NCBI GenBank assembly: GCA_021821185.1
Contig: JAKACU010000124.1
Coordinates: forward strand, 1-5,529
Direction: 5' to 3'
Length of the DNA: 5,529 bases
Source: Bacillota bacterium
GTDB lineage: Bacteria; Bacillota; Bacilli; Alicyclobacillales; SLC66
The notes under the pieces were generated by a model. That model was not told the DNA's origin, ran no database searches, and worked only from the letters and a program-made list of their open reading frames with translations. This document shows, one piece after another, positions 1 to 5,529 of the stretch. Each line of letters opens with the position of its first letter. Positions within the stretch are counted from its first letter, which is position 1. The position numbers and the translations under genes are program-made.

Positions 1-523
1 TGATCTTCTCAGTAGTGTAGTGCTCTTTTTCAAAAAAAACAGCAAGTTTTTCAAGAACACCGTCGAGATTTCCAGAAACTTCACCCGCGCGAACCATGTT
101 GATAAATAATGCAGGAAAGATGTCTGGCCGTTCCGCTGCTGACTCGGAAAATTGGGATCCATTGCTCAGTTTTGTCGCAACTTCTTCGAGCGCTTTGGCA
201 AACGGCTTTCGTTCCGTTTGCTGTGCCAACACGCGAACCCCGTCAGCTACCGTGACTCCTGCCTTCATCAAAGTTGCCAATTGTCTGGTAAAAACAGCAA
301 AATCGCTGCCTTTGACTTTGCGACCAAGATGAATTTCCATCGACAAGAAACTGTTCTCGCTCGTTTTTAGCCGGGTTCGCCAGCCCTTTTCTTCCAACAA
401 CTTCGTTACATAGATTCCTTGTGCACGCAGGGTTGTAATCACTAATTCCGGGGTCTCAGCCACGAGTTTCCCGCGCGACACCTTGCCCAGCCGATCCACC
501 GCCTGATACGAAAATGTCGCCAC
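1..523 (-). CDS. pilC: Type IV pilus inner-membrane platform protein PilC, 5' portion (runs off left edge)
   Basis: PilC/GspF-family platform protein: it sits in the cytoplasmic membrane and couples the PilB and PilT ATPases to pilus assembly and disassembly. Only the first 174 codons are in the window; the family is usually about 400 residues, so the transmembrane segments and second repeat lie outside. The start opens with MATFSYQAVDRLGKVSRGKL, the usual N-terminus of the family (F-x-Y-x-A-x-D-x-x-G-K-x-x-x-G). The first T2SSF repeat is visible from about residue 75: FTRQLATLMKAG (78-89), the FPALF stretch (136-140) and GEVSGNLD (147-154), all family hallmarks. The start codon is GTG at 523, chosen because a G-rich Shine-Dalgarno lies 5 bases upstream and the N-terminus matches the family. 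The gene begins 10 bases after the pilT stop, so it is very likely co-transcribed and translationally coupled with pilT. No frameshift or stop is seen in the visible part. Confidence 0.95.
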   Translation of the reverse strand, partial: MATFSYQAVDRLGKVSRGKLVAETPELVITTLRAQGIYVTKLLEEKGWRTRLKTSENSFLSMEIHLGRKVKGSDFAVFTRQLATLMKAGVTVADGVRVLAQQTERKPFAKALEEVATKLSNGSQFSESAAERPDIFPALFINMVRAGEVSGNLDGVLEKLAVFFEKEHYTTEKI

Positions 524-528
524 GAAAT

Positions 529-535
529 CCCCCCT
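529..535 (-). promoter_or_regulatory. Ribosome binding site of pilC, overlapping the pilT stop codon
   Basis: An AGGGGGG run ends 5 bases before the GTG start of pilC, and its first two bases are the last two of the pilT TAG stop codon. This decides the GTG start, because no ATG occurs near a usable Shine-Dalgarno. The overlap means a ribosome finishing pilT sits on the pilC initiation site, which suggests coupling. Confidence 0.7.
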
Positions 536-1559
536 AGTACGACTTGTCCAATTGTTGCAAGACCGACTCGGTCAATATGCCAGAAGCAATTAACTCACGT
601 AGGTGCATTTCCATCGTCTGCATGCCGACGGCGCGATTGGTTTGCAAAACAGAGCGAATCTGATGACCTTTCTCCGAACGAATCAAGTTGGACACAGCAG
701 GTGTATTGACCAAAATCTCTAGAGCTGCCACCCTCCCATCACCATTTTTGGTTTTATACAGCCGTTGCGACAAGATCCCCTGCAAGACGGCCGACAATTG
801 AATGCGTACTTGTGGCTGCTGATTGGCTGGAAACACATCAATGATCCGATCAATCGTCTGTACGGCATCGCTTGTATGCAATGTGGCGAACACCAAATGC
901 CCAGTCTCTGCCGCTGTGATCGCAGTACTGATAGTTTCAAGGTCGCGCATCTCACCTACCAGGATCACGTCAGGATCCTGACGTAGCGCAGCTCGTAAAG
1001 CAGGTCCAAAACCGTGTGTGTCAAGGCCAATTTCTCGTTGATCGATCACAGACAACCGATGGGCATGCAGGTATTCGATCGGATCTTCTAATGTAATGAT
1101 ATGTCGTCGCACCATGTGATTGATGTGATTGATCAATGCAGCTAGCGTCGTGGATTTACCACTTCCTGTCGGCCCTGTCACCAACACCAATCCATGCGGC
1201 TTTTGCGCAAATGTTCGCACCACGGCAGGCAGATGCAAACTATCAAGATCCGGCACAGCATTAGGTACAAGACGGGCCGCTATACTACAACATCCACGTT
1301 GGCGATAGACATTGATACGAAGACGCGTGGTTCCTGGAACACTGTAGGAAAAATCAATTTCTCCGGTCTCAATAAATCGACTCCACTGCGTATCAGTCAT
1401 TATAGAGCGCGCCATAATTTCCGTATCAGCAGGACGCAAGACATCACCTTGTGCCGACAGTTCCCCGTGCACTCGATAGACCGGAGCCACGTTCACCGAA
1501 ATATGCACATCAGAAGCGCCCTTTTCATGCGCTAATTGAAAAACATCGATCAAATCCAT
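534..1559 (-). CDS. pilT: Type IV pilus retraction ATPase PilT
   Basis: PilT is the cytoplasmic hexameric ATPase that depolymerises the pilus, giving twitching motility and pulling in bound DNA. Counting from the ATG at 1559 (341 residues, within the usual 340-370), the sequence shows GASD near residue 14, Walker A GPTGSGKS (129-136), Asp box TLEDPIEY (156-163), Walker B DPDVILVGEMRD (195-206), His box TGHLVFATLHTSDA (219-232), a version of the AIRNLIRE motif reading AVSNLIRS (288-295), and GMQTM (312-316). The last two separate PilT from PilB/GspE, and the tetracysteine motif of PilB is absent, as expected. Start choice: the frame is open to a GTG at 1571 (4-base overlap with pilB) and has an ATG at 1568. 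The ATG at 1559 gives MDLIDVFQLAHEKGASD, which lines up without gaps with known PilT N-termini, and the upstream GGGAGTGAT resembles an extended Shine-Dalgarno. Paralogue PilU is a less likely alternative. Confidence 0.95.
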   Translation of the reverse strand: MDLIDVFQLAHEKGASDVHISVNVAPVYRVHGELSAQGDVLRPADTEIMARSIMTDTQWSRFIETGEIDFSYSVPGTTRLRINVYRQRGCCSIAARLVPNAVPDLDSLHLPAVVRTFAQKPHGLVLVTGPTGSGKSTTLAALINHINHMVRRHIITLEDPIEYLHAHRLSVIDQREIGLDTHGFGPALRAALRQDPDVILVGEMRDLETISTAITAAETGHLVFATLHTSDAVQTIDRIIDVFPANQQPQVRIQLSAVLQGILSQRLYKTKNGDGRVAALEILVNTPAVSNLIRSEKGHQIRSVLQTNRAVGMQTMEMHLRELIASGILTESVLQQLDKSY

Positions 1560-1566
1560 CAAAAGC

Positions 1567-1575
1567 ATCACTCCC
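1567..1575 (-). promoter_or_regulatory. Ribosome binding site region of pilT inside the end of pilB
   Basis: GGGAGTGAT spans the last two codons of pilB (the final glutamate codon and the TGA stop) and resembles the extended anti-16S pairing sequence GGAGGTGAT with one base missing. It lies 7 bases before the ATG at 1559, but only 2 bases separate its GGGAG core from the ATG at 1568. That spacing favours the 1559 start, although initiation at 1568 or at the GTG at 1571 through stop-start coupling cannot be excluded. Confidence 0.45.
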
Positions 1576-3223
1576 GCATCGTGACTCGCATGACTTCTTC
1601 CACTGTGGTTATGCCGGAAGCGGCTTTTTGCAAACCATCTTCTTGCATTGATTGAAAATGTTGCAATAACACATAATCGCGAAGTTCTTGCTCCGGCCGA
1701 CGATTCACAATGAGCGAACGCAAAACCTCATCCGTCTTGACGATCTCATGAATAGCAATCCGCCCACGATAGCCCGTTTTTGCACAGTATCCACACCCTC
1801 GTCCATGCATCAGATGTTCCACACTAAAACCATGTTGGGAAAGCAACACAACTTCTGATGGTGTAGGTGTATAGCGTTCTGCACAGTCTGCACACACGCG
1901 ACGCACAAGGCGTTGTGCCACTATACCTACGAGTGACGACGCAACTAAATAAGACTCAATCCCCATATCGATCAAACGTGTAATCGTACTGACGGCATCA
2001 TTGGTATGCAGGGTGCTAAAGACCAAATGGCCTGTTAGCGCTGCTCGTACAGCCACTTCGGCCGTTTCCGTGTCGCGAATCTCACCAACCATAATGATAT
2101 CGGGATCCTGTCGCAATATCGAGCGTAAACCTCGTGCAAAGGTCATCCCGATGCTCTGACTCACTTGCACCTGGCTTACCCCAGTCAGTCGATATTCTAC
2201 AGGGTCTTCAACGGTAATCACATTTTTTTGAGGCGTTGCCACCGAGCGCAAAGCTGCATAGAGCGTTGACGTCTTGCCACTACCAGTGGGACCCGTGATT
2301 AAGACAACACCATGTGACGCAGAGATCATCGACTGAAAATGAGTCATGTTTGCAGAAGACAATCCTAAACGATTCACATCCATAACAGCATTTCTAGCAT
2401 CAAGTAAGCGCAACACGCACTTTTCTCCGTTAACGGTTGGTAATGTCGATACACGGATATCAATCGTCTGCAACCCCAGATCAAACTGTATGCGTCCGTC
2501 TTGAGGAAGTCTTCGTTCCGCAATATTCAAATTAGACATGATCTTTATCCGAGCGGTGATCATGCCTTGCATATACTTCGGTAGGGACTGTTGAGTTTGC
2601 AACAAACCATCGATGCGATATCGAACGAGCACTTCATTGTCGTCAGGATCGATGTGGATGTCACTGACTCGTTGTTGTACTGCCTGATCGATAATTTGAT
2701 TGACCAAACGAACCACAGGCGACTCTTCGTTCGTCACCTCTTGTTCCAGTTCGTCTTCTTTCGGTACAAGCGATCGTAATTCTTCTACGGTTTCCTGAAT
2801 TGTATAGACGCGATCAATAAATGTAAGGATATCGGCACGGCTTGCGATCACCGGGTCAATAATAAAACCCGAACTCATACGGAGATCCTCAATGGCATAA
2901 AAATCCATAGGATCAGCCATAGCCACCGTCAGGTGGTTTTTATCTTTCTTGACAGCGAGAGCCAAATACCTTCTTGCCAGGCCTTCTGGTATGAGTCGCA
3001 CAATCGAAGAATCCAGAGGAAACCGAAACAAGTTGATGTGCGGAATTCCTAACTGAAATTCCAGCACTTCAATCAATTGTTCCTCCGTAAGAATCTTCTT
3101 GCGAATCAACAATTCGCCAAACTTTTCTTTGCTTGACTTTTGTGCTTCAAGAACATCAAGTAATTGCTCTTGAGAAATCATGCCCATCTCAAGCAACAAG
3201 TCGCCAAGACGTACACGTTGCAT
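1568..3223 (-). CDS. pilB: Type IV pilus extension ATPase PilB with N-terminal MshEN domain
   Basis: PilB (GspE/PilB family) is the cytoplasmic hexameric ATPase that drives pilin polymerisation through PilC. At 551 residues it is full length. Domains in order: an MshEN-type N-terminal domain with two repeats (residues 5-28, RLGDLLLEMGMIS then Q28; residues 34-57, KFGELLIRKKILTEE then Q57, followed by LGIP); a linker rich in acidic residues (about 143-168); the N2 domain with SDIHIDP (187-193) and RLPQDGRI (238-245); Walker A GPTGSGKT (311-318); Asp box TVEDPVEY (337-344); Walker B DPDIIMVGEIRD (373-384); His box TGHLVFSTLHTNDA (397-410); and the zinc-binding tetracysteine C444/C447 and C477/C480 typical of PilB/GspE but absent from PilT. 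The ATG at 3223 has GGGGA 7 bases upstream. The gene is followed by pilT within the same transcript. MshEN domains bind c-di-GMP in Vibrio MshE and in a Clostridium PilB, so c-di-GMP control is plausible here but inferred. Confidence 0.97.
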   Translation of the reverse strand: MQRVRLGDLLLEMGMISQEQLLDVLEAQKSSKEKFGELLIRKKILTEEQLIEVLEFQLGIPHINLFRFPLDSSIVRLIPEGLARRYLALAVKKDKNHLTVAMADPMDFYAIEDLRMSSGFIIDPVIASRADILTFIDRVYTIQETVEELRSLVPKEDELEQEVTNEESPVVRLVNQIIDQAVQQRVSDIHIDPDDNEVLVRYRIDGLLQTQQSLPKYMQGMITARIKIMSNLNIAERRLPQDGRIQFDLGLQTIDIRVSTLPTVNGEKCVLRLLDARNAVMDVNRLGLSSANMTHFQSMISASHGVVLITGPTGSGKTSTLYAALRSVATPQKNVITVEDPVEYRLTGVSQVQVSQSIGMTFARGLRSILRQDPDIIMVGEIRDTETAEVAVRAALTGHLVFSTLHTNDAVSTITRLIDMGIESYLVASSLVGIVAQRLVRRVCADCAERYTPTPSEVVLLSQHGFSVEHLMHGRGCGYCAKTGYRGRIAIHEIVKTDEVLRSLIVNRRPEQELRDYVLLQHFQSMQEDGLQKAASGITTVEEVMRVTMRE

Positions 3224-3230
3224 AAGAAAT

Positions 3231-3235
3231 TCCCC
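3231..3235 (-). promoter_or_regulatory. Ribosome binding site of pilB
   Basis: GGGGA sits 7 bases before the ATG of pilB. It is a partial match to the Shine-Dalgarno consensus at normal spacing, and it supports the ATG at 3223 whose product begins with the MshEN motif. Confidence 0.55.
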
Positions 3236-3265
3236 GAATTCAACAAGATTTGCGATATGAATGCA

Positions 3266-3295
3266 TCATTCGACAAACTCAAGTACAAATCCTTC
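3266..3295 (-). promoter_or_regulatory. Candidate sigma-H promoter upstream of pilB
   Basis: On the minus strand, GAAGGATTT (3295-3287) is followed by a 12-base spacer and GTCGAATGA (3274-3266). Against the Bacillus sigma-H consensus as I know it (RnAGGAwwW, 11-12 bases, RnnGAATww), the -35 element matches fully and the -10 element misses only one weak position (G for w). A start near 3260 would give a leader of about 37 bases before the pilB ATG. The site is entirely intergenic. No sigma factor gene is in the window, so the assignment is by motif only. Confidence 0.5.
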
Positions 3296-3312
3296 TCAAA
3301 CTCGCAAGTAAA

Positions 3313-3342
3313 ACTATAAATCCCCCAAAATCAGTGTGACAA
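3313..3342 (-). promoter_or_regulatory. Weak candidate sigma-A promoter at the pilD/pilB junction
   Basis: TTGTCA (3342-3337, five of six bases of TTGACA) lies within the last codons of pilD. It is followed after 18 bases by TATAGT (3318-3313, five of six bases of TATAAT). Spacing is one base longer than ideal. It would start transcription roughly 83 bases before pilB and upstream of the sigma-H-like site. Such matches occur by chance in AT-rich spacers, so this is tentative. Confidence 0.3.
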
Positions 3343-4107
3343 AAGTCGTAAGTACGCTTGAAGCCATGTGTGTCCAAAGACCGCAGTCAGGACGACTCCC
3401 GCAGCGATGTATGGCACGAAAGGAATTTTTTGACGTGGTTGAAGTTTTCCTAATGCACGCATAGAAAGGCCAATCAATGCCCCGCTAGCTGAAGCAAAAA
3501 CAAGCGACTCGACGCCAAGCGCCGGGCCAAAGATCGCTCCAATGGAGAAATATAATTTGGCATCTCCTAAGCCCATATTGCCGCGCGAGATAATATGAAT
3601 AAACACAAGCAACAAAAAGCAAACAAATGCGCCGATTATGGCCGTTCCCCATGGAAGAACGCCAGCCATACCAGTTGTTAATAAGACGATCACAGCACCT
3701 GGATACGTCAAGACATCAGGTACCCGCATCGAGGTTAGATCCGTCCCAATGGCGGCTACAAGCAACATCCAAAATGCCCACCACGCAATCCTCGCTGGCA
3801 AGTATGCGGTCTGATAGGCCGTAAACAAAAAGAGCCCAACTGTTAGCAGCTCTAACAGGGGATAACGTATAGAAATGGGACGATGACAATAATGACAGCG
3901 TCCGCGTAACATCAACCAAGACAGCACAGGCACAAGCTCCCATGGTTGTAAGTCATGATGGCAGTCAGGACAATGCGATGAAGGAAAAACAATCGATTCA
4001 TGTCGTGGCACGCGATACGCCACGACATTTAAGAAGGATCCAATAAAAGCACCGATAACGCCGATAAAGATCATCTGAAAGCTTTGCAATACACCACTTT
4101 CTGACAA
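3331..4107 (-). CDS. pilD: Prepilin peptidase / N-methyltransferase PilD (ComC-type)
   Basis: PilD is a polytopic membrane aspartyl protease (A24 family) that cuts the short leader of prepilins on the cytoplasmic side and methylates the new N-terminal phenylalanine. Counting from TTG at 4107 (258 residues, normal length), it has an N-terminal membrane segment with GSFLNVVAYRVPR (about 23-35), the cytoplasmic cysteine quartet C46/C49 and C71/C74 of bifunctional enzymes, then several hydrophobic segments holding the catalytic aspartates D123 (GTDLTSMRVPD) and D182 in GLGDAKL, and a final IPFVPYIAAG segment. The frame is open to a TTG at 4125, but GGGAGG lies inside that extension, exactly 8 bases before the TTG at 4107, so the latter is preferred; the internal ATG at 4074 lacks a Shine-Dalgarno. 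It is separated from murC by a terminator and followed by pilB after 107 bases. In Bacillus the homologue is named comC. Confidence 0.95.
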   Translation of the reverse strand: MSESGVLQSFQMIFIGVIGAFIGSFLNVVAYRVPRHESIVFPSSHCPDCHHDLQPWELVPVLSWLMLRGRCHYCHRPISIRYPLLELLTVGLFLFTAYQTAYLPARIAWWAFWMLLVAAIGTDLTSMRVPDVLTYPGAVIVLLTTGMAGVLPWGTAIIGAFVCFLLLVFIHIISRGNMGLGDAKLYFSIGAIFGPALGVESLVFASASGALIGLSMRALGKLQPRQKIPFVPYIAAGVVLTAVFGHTWLQAYLRLLSH

Positions 4108-4115
4108 ACACCAAA

Positions 4116-4121
4116 CCTCCC
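4116..4121 (-). promoter_or_regulatory. Ribosome binding site deciding the TTG start of pilD
   Basis: GGGAGG, a strong Shine-Dalgarno, ends 8 bases before TTG at 4107. It lies within the in-frame upstream extension beginning at TTG 4125, which therefore probably belongs to the leader and not to the protein. Confidence 0.7.
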
Positions 4122-4150
4122 GCAAGCCTCACTCATGTCTAACCATGTGT

Positions 4151-4179
4151 ATGTTCGCCTAACAGCAATAAATTCCTGC
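4151..4179 (-). promoter_or_regulatory. Candidate sigma-H promoter upstream of pilD
   Basis: On the minus strand, GCAGGAATT (4179-4171) is followed by 11 bases and GGCGAACAT (4159-4151). Relative to the sigma-H consensus RnAGGAwwW, 11-12 bases, RnnGAATww, the only mismatch is C for T in GAAT. It lies just downstream of the murC terminator and would give a leader of about 37 bases before the preferred pilD start. No convincing sigma-A pair was seen in this gap, which makes this the best promoter candidate for pilD. Confidence 0.45.
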
Positions 4180-4190
4180 CAATCGTACTC

Positions 4191-4240
4191 AGAAAAAGAA
4201 AAATCCATGCATAACGCCATATTTCAGCGTGATGCATGGA
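4191..4240 (-). terminator. Intrinsic terminator after murC
   Basis: A perfect 9-base inverted repeat, TCCATGCAT (4240-4232) with ATGCATGGA (4212-4204), encloses one mismatch, a further 4-base stem (4230-4227 with 4217-4214) and a 9-base loop. On the minus strand it is followed directly by TTTTTCTTTTTCT. It lies 17 bases after the murC TGA. The T-tract is only on the minus-strand side, so it acts on murC transcription and not on plus-strand transcription. It should separate murC from the pil genes. Confidence 0.85.
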
Positions 4241-4257
4241 GCTAGTTAACCATCGAA

Positions 4258-5529
4258 TCAAACAGTAGCTACATGTTCCCCAGCTTGTATAGCTAACCAC
4301 TGTGAAAGCTGTTTACCAACCTTCCAAATATCCCCTGCCCCCATAGTAAGCACAAGATCACCAGGCCCTACATTAATTTGTAAATAATGTAAAACATCAT
4401 CTTTCGTAGCTCGATATTTTGCCCGCGAATTGCTTTGCGCGCAAATGGCCTCTGTCAATAGAGATGCACTTACCCCTGCAATAGGCTGCTCACCTGCTGG
4501 TGAATAAATATCACATATCACGACATCATCAGCCAGTTCGAAAGCTTTAGCAAATTCATCAAATAAGTGAAAAGTGCGTGTGTAACGTTGTGGTTGAAAT
4601 ACGGCAACGATACGACGATGACTCACCCGAACTGCGGCCAGTGTCGCTCTTATTTCTGTCGGATGATGGGCGTAATCATCGATGATCGTAATGCCATTTT
4701 CGTCATGAAGGACTTGTAACCGCCGCATCGCACCGCGAAACTCCTTTAACGACTGCGCAGTCACCGCAAACGGAATGCCCGCATGCAACGCCACGGCGAT
4801 TGTCGCGAGCGCATTAGCGATATTATGACGACCGGGTACGTGAAGTTCAAGAATACCGAGTAACTCCCCATGCCACAAGACCTGACATTGTGAACCATGT
4901 TCATCAGCGTGCAGCACGGAGACTGTATAATCGGCATCATCACGATCAATGGCGTATGTCTGCACAGTACATGAAACATGTGGCAACAATTCGCGCACCG
5001 TTTCACTATCTATACAGGTGATCAGCAAACCATCAGATGTCACACGATTCATAAAAGCCAAGTACGCTTTCGTCAAATTGGCGAAGCTACCATCATAATG
5101 TTCAAGGTGATCCGCCTCGATATTGGTCACCACGGCGACGGCTGGTGTGTAATTCAAGAATGATCCATCGCTCTCATCAGCTTCCGCGATAACAAAATCC
5201 CCTTTGCCAGCCTTTGCACCAACGCCTAAATTTGAGACGATCCCGCCGATCAAAAACGTCGGATCAAGGCCTGCCTGTTCTAGCGCAAAAGCCACCATCG
5301 ACGTGGTTGTCGTCTTACCATGCGCACCTGCAATAGCAACACCTTGACCCTCTTGCATCACTTTGGCAAGCATTTGCGATCGATGCATAATTGGGATATT
5401 TTTACTCCGGGCAGCCACGAGTTCTACATTGTCCTGTGCAACCGCCGTAGAGTAGACCACATAGTCTGCATGGCAAATATTTGCCGCATCGTGTCCAATG
5501 TGCACCTCTGCACCGCGCGCGGTTAACTT
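4258..5529 (-). CDS. murC: UDP-N-acetylmuramate--L-alanine ligase MurC, lacking its N-terminus (runs off right edge)
   Basis: MurC adds L-alanine to UDP-MurNAc in the cytoplasm with ATP, the first step of the peptidoglycan stem peptide. The frame stays open to the last base of the window, and the first 8 codons read KLTARGAE, continuing the Rossmann domain into VHIGHDAANI. The GTG at 5505 is therefore internal, and about 40 residues (including the N-terminal glycine-rich loop) lie outside. Of the 423 residues visible, numbered from the edge: AGAHGKTTTT (P-loop, about 67-76), EADESDGSF (116-124), NIEADHLEHYD (136-146), PGRHNIANALA (232-242), DDYAHHPTEI (284-293) and FQPQRYTRT (311-319). The HGKTTT, HNIANALA and DDYAHHPTE motifs identify MurC within the Mur ligase family; AHHPTE with QPxRYxRT distinguishes it from MurD, MurE and MurF. 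It ends 17 bases before a terminator and is probably the last gene of its transcript. Confidence 0.97.
   Translation of the reverse strand, partial: KLTARGAEVHIGHDAANICHADYVVYSTAVAQDNVELVAARSKNIPIMHRSQMLAKVMQEGQGVAIAGAHGKTTTTSMVAFALEQAGLDPTFLIGGIVSNLGVGAKAGKGDFVIAEADESDGSFLNYTPAVAVVTNIEADHLEHYDGSFANLTKAYLAFMNRVTSDGLLITCIDSETVRELLPHVSCTVQTYAIDRDDADYTVSVLHADEHGSQCQVLWHGELLGILELHVPGRHNIANALATIAVALHAGIPFAVTAQSLKEFRGAMRRLQVLHDENGITIIDDYAHHPTEIRATLAAVRVSHRRIVAVFQPQRYTRTFHLFDEFAKAFELADDVVICDIYSPAGEQPIAGVSASLLTEAICAQSNSRAKYRATKDDVLHYLQINVGPGDLVLTMGAGDIWKVGKQLSQWLAIQAGEHVATV

Noticed and set aside
96..370. Plus-strand open frames opposite pilC
   Set aside because: They are antisense to a clear PilC coding frame, show no recognisable motif and lack credible ribosome binding sites.
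1194..1651. Plus-strand open frames opposite pilT and the end of pilB
   Set aside because: Antisense shadows of strongly conserved ATPase coding sequence; composition looks non-protein-like and no family is recognisable.
3255..3275. Small inverted repeat GAATG-ATG-CATTC around the pilB leader
   Set aside because: Only 5-base arms with a 3-base loop and no T-tract; it overlaps the promoter -10 region and can be explained by the ATGCAT palindrome alone, so it is not called an operator or terminator.
4072..4146. Short leader frames upstream of pilD on the minus strand (a five-codon ATG frame MVRHE, and a 21-codon frame starting MSEACGR)
   Set aside because: Neither has a Shine-Dalgarno, the second overlaps the pilD start out of frame, and there is no amino-acid pattern suggesting an attenuation peptide.
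4108..4190. ComK-box (AAAA-N5-TTTT) or sigma-A promoter upstream of pilD
   Set aside because: No paired ComK-type boxes were seen. TTGGCA is a fair -35, but no -10 lies at acceptable spacing.
4978..5526. Plus-strand open frames opposite murC, including one near the right edge
   Set aside because: Antisense to conserved MurC motifs with no supporting start signals or recognisable domains.
1..5529. CRISPR arrays, insertion sequences, tRNA/rRNA genes, phage attachment sites
   Set aside because: No spaced direct repeats, transposase motifs, terminal inverted repeats or structural RNA signatures were recognised; coding density is high and uninterrupted.

Overview
This window looks like chromosomal DNA of a low-to-mid GC Bacillota, probably of the class Bacilli. 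The evidence is purine-rich Shine-Dalgarno sequences, frequent GTG/TTG starts, an intrinsic terminator, and two intergenic sites resembling sigma-H promoters. A relative of the Alicyclobacillaceae is possible, but that rests on general impression and not on a diagnostic marker. All convincing genes are on the minus strand, so the biological reading direction is from base 5529 down to base 1.

In transcription order the window holds: (1) murC, the UDP-N-acetylmuramate--L-alanine ligase of peptidoglycan synthesis, whose first few dozen codons lie beyond the right edge; (2) a strong hairpin plus T-tract terminator 17 bases after the murC stop; (3) a leader with a sigma-H-like promoter and a well-placed GGGAGG ribosome binding site that picks a TTG start for the prepilin peptidase pilD; (4) a 107-base gap with a second sigma-H-like site and a weaker sigma-A-like site; (5) pilB, the extension ATPase, carrying an N-terminal MshEN-type (putative c-di-GMP-binding) domain; (6) pilT, the retraction ATPase, tightly coupled to pilB; (7) the first 174 codons of pilC, the inner-membrane platform protein, running off the left edge. 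Prepilins and alignment proteins (pilM/N/O type) would be expected further left but cannot be seen.

The pil genes form one functional unit. PilD cleaves and methylates prepilins, PilB powers assembly on the PilC platform, and PilT powers disassembly. A full-length PilB with an MshEN domain and a tetracysteine motif, together with a PilT, indicates a true retractile type IVa pilus rather than the reduced ComG competence pseudopilus typical of Bacillus. The most interesting signal is regulatory: both intergenic gaps in front of pil genes contain a near-consensus sigma-H promoter, suggesting that pilus/competence expression is tied to the transition-phase sigma factor. The protein-coding content itself is otherwise ordinary; no mobile element, CRISPR array or RNA gene was found.
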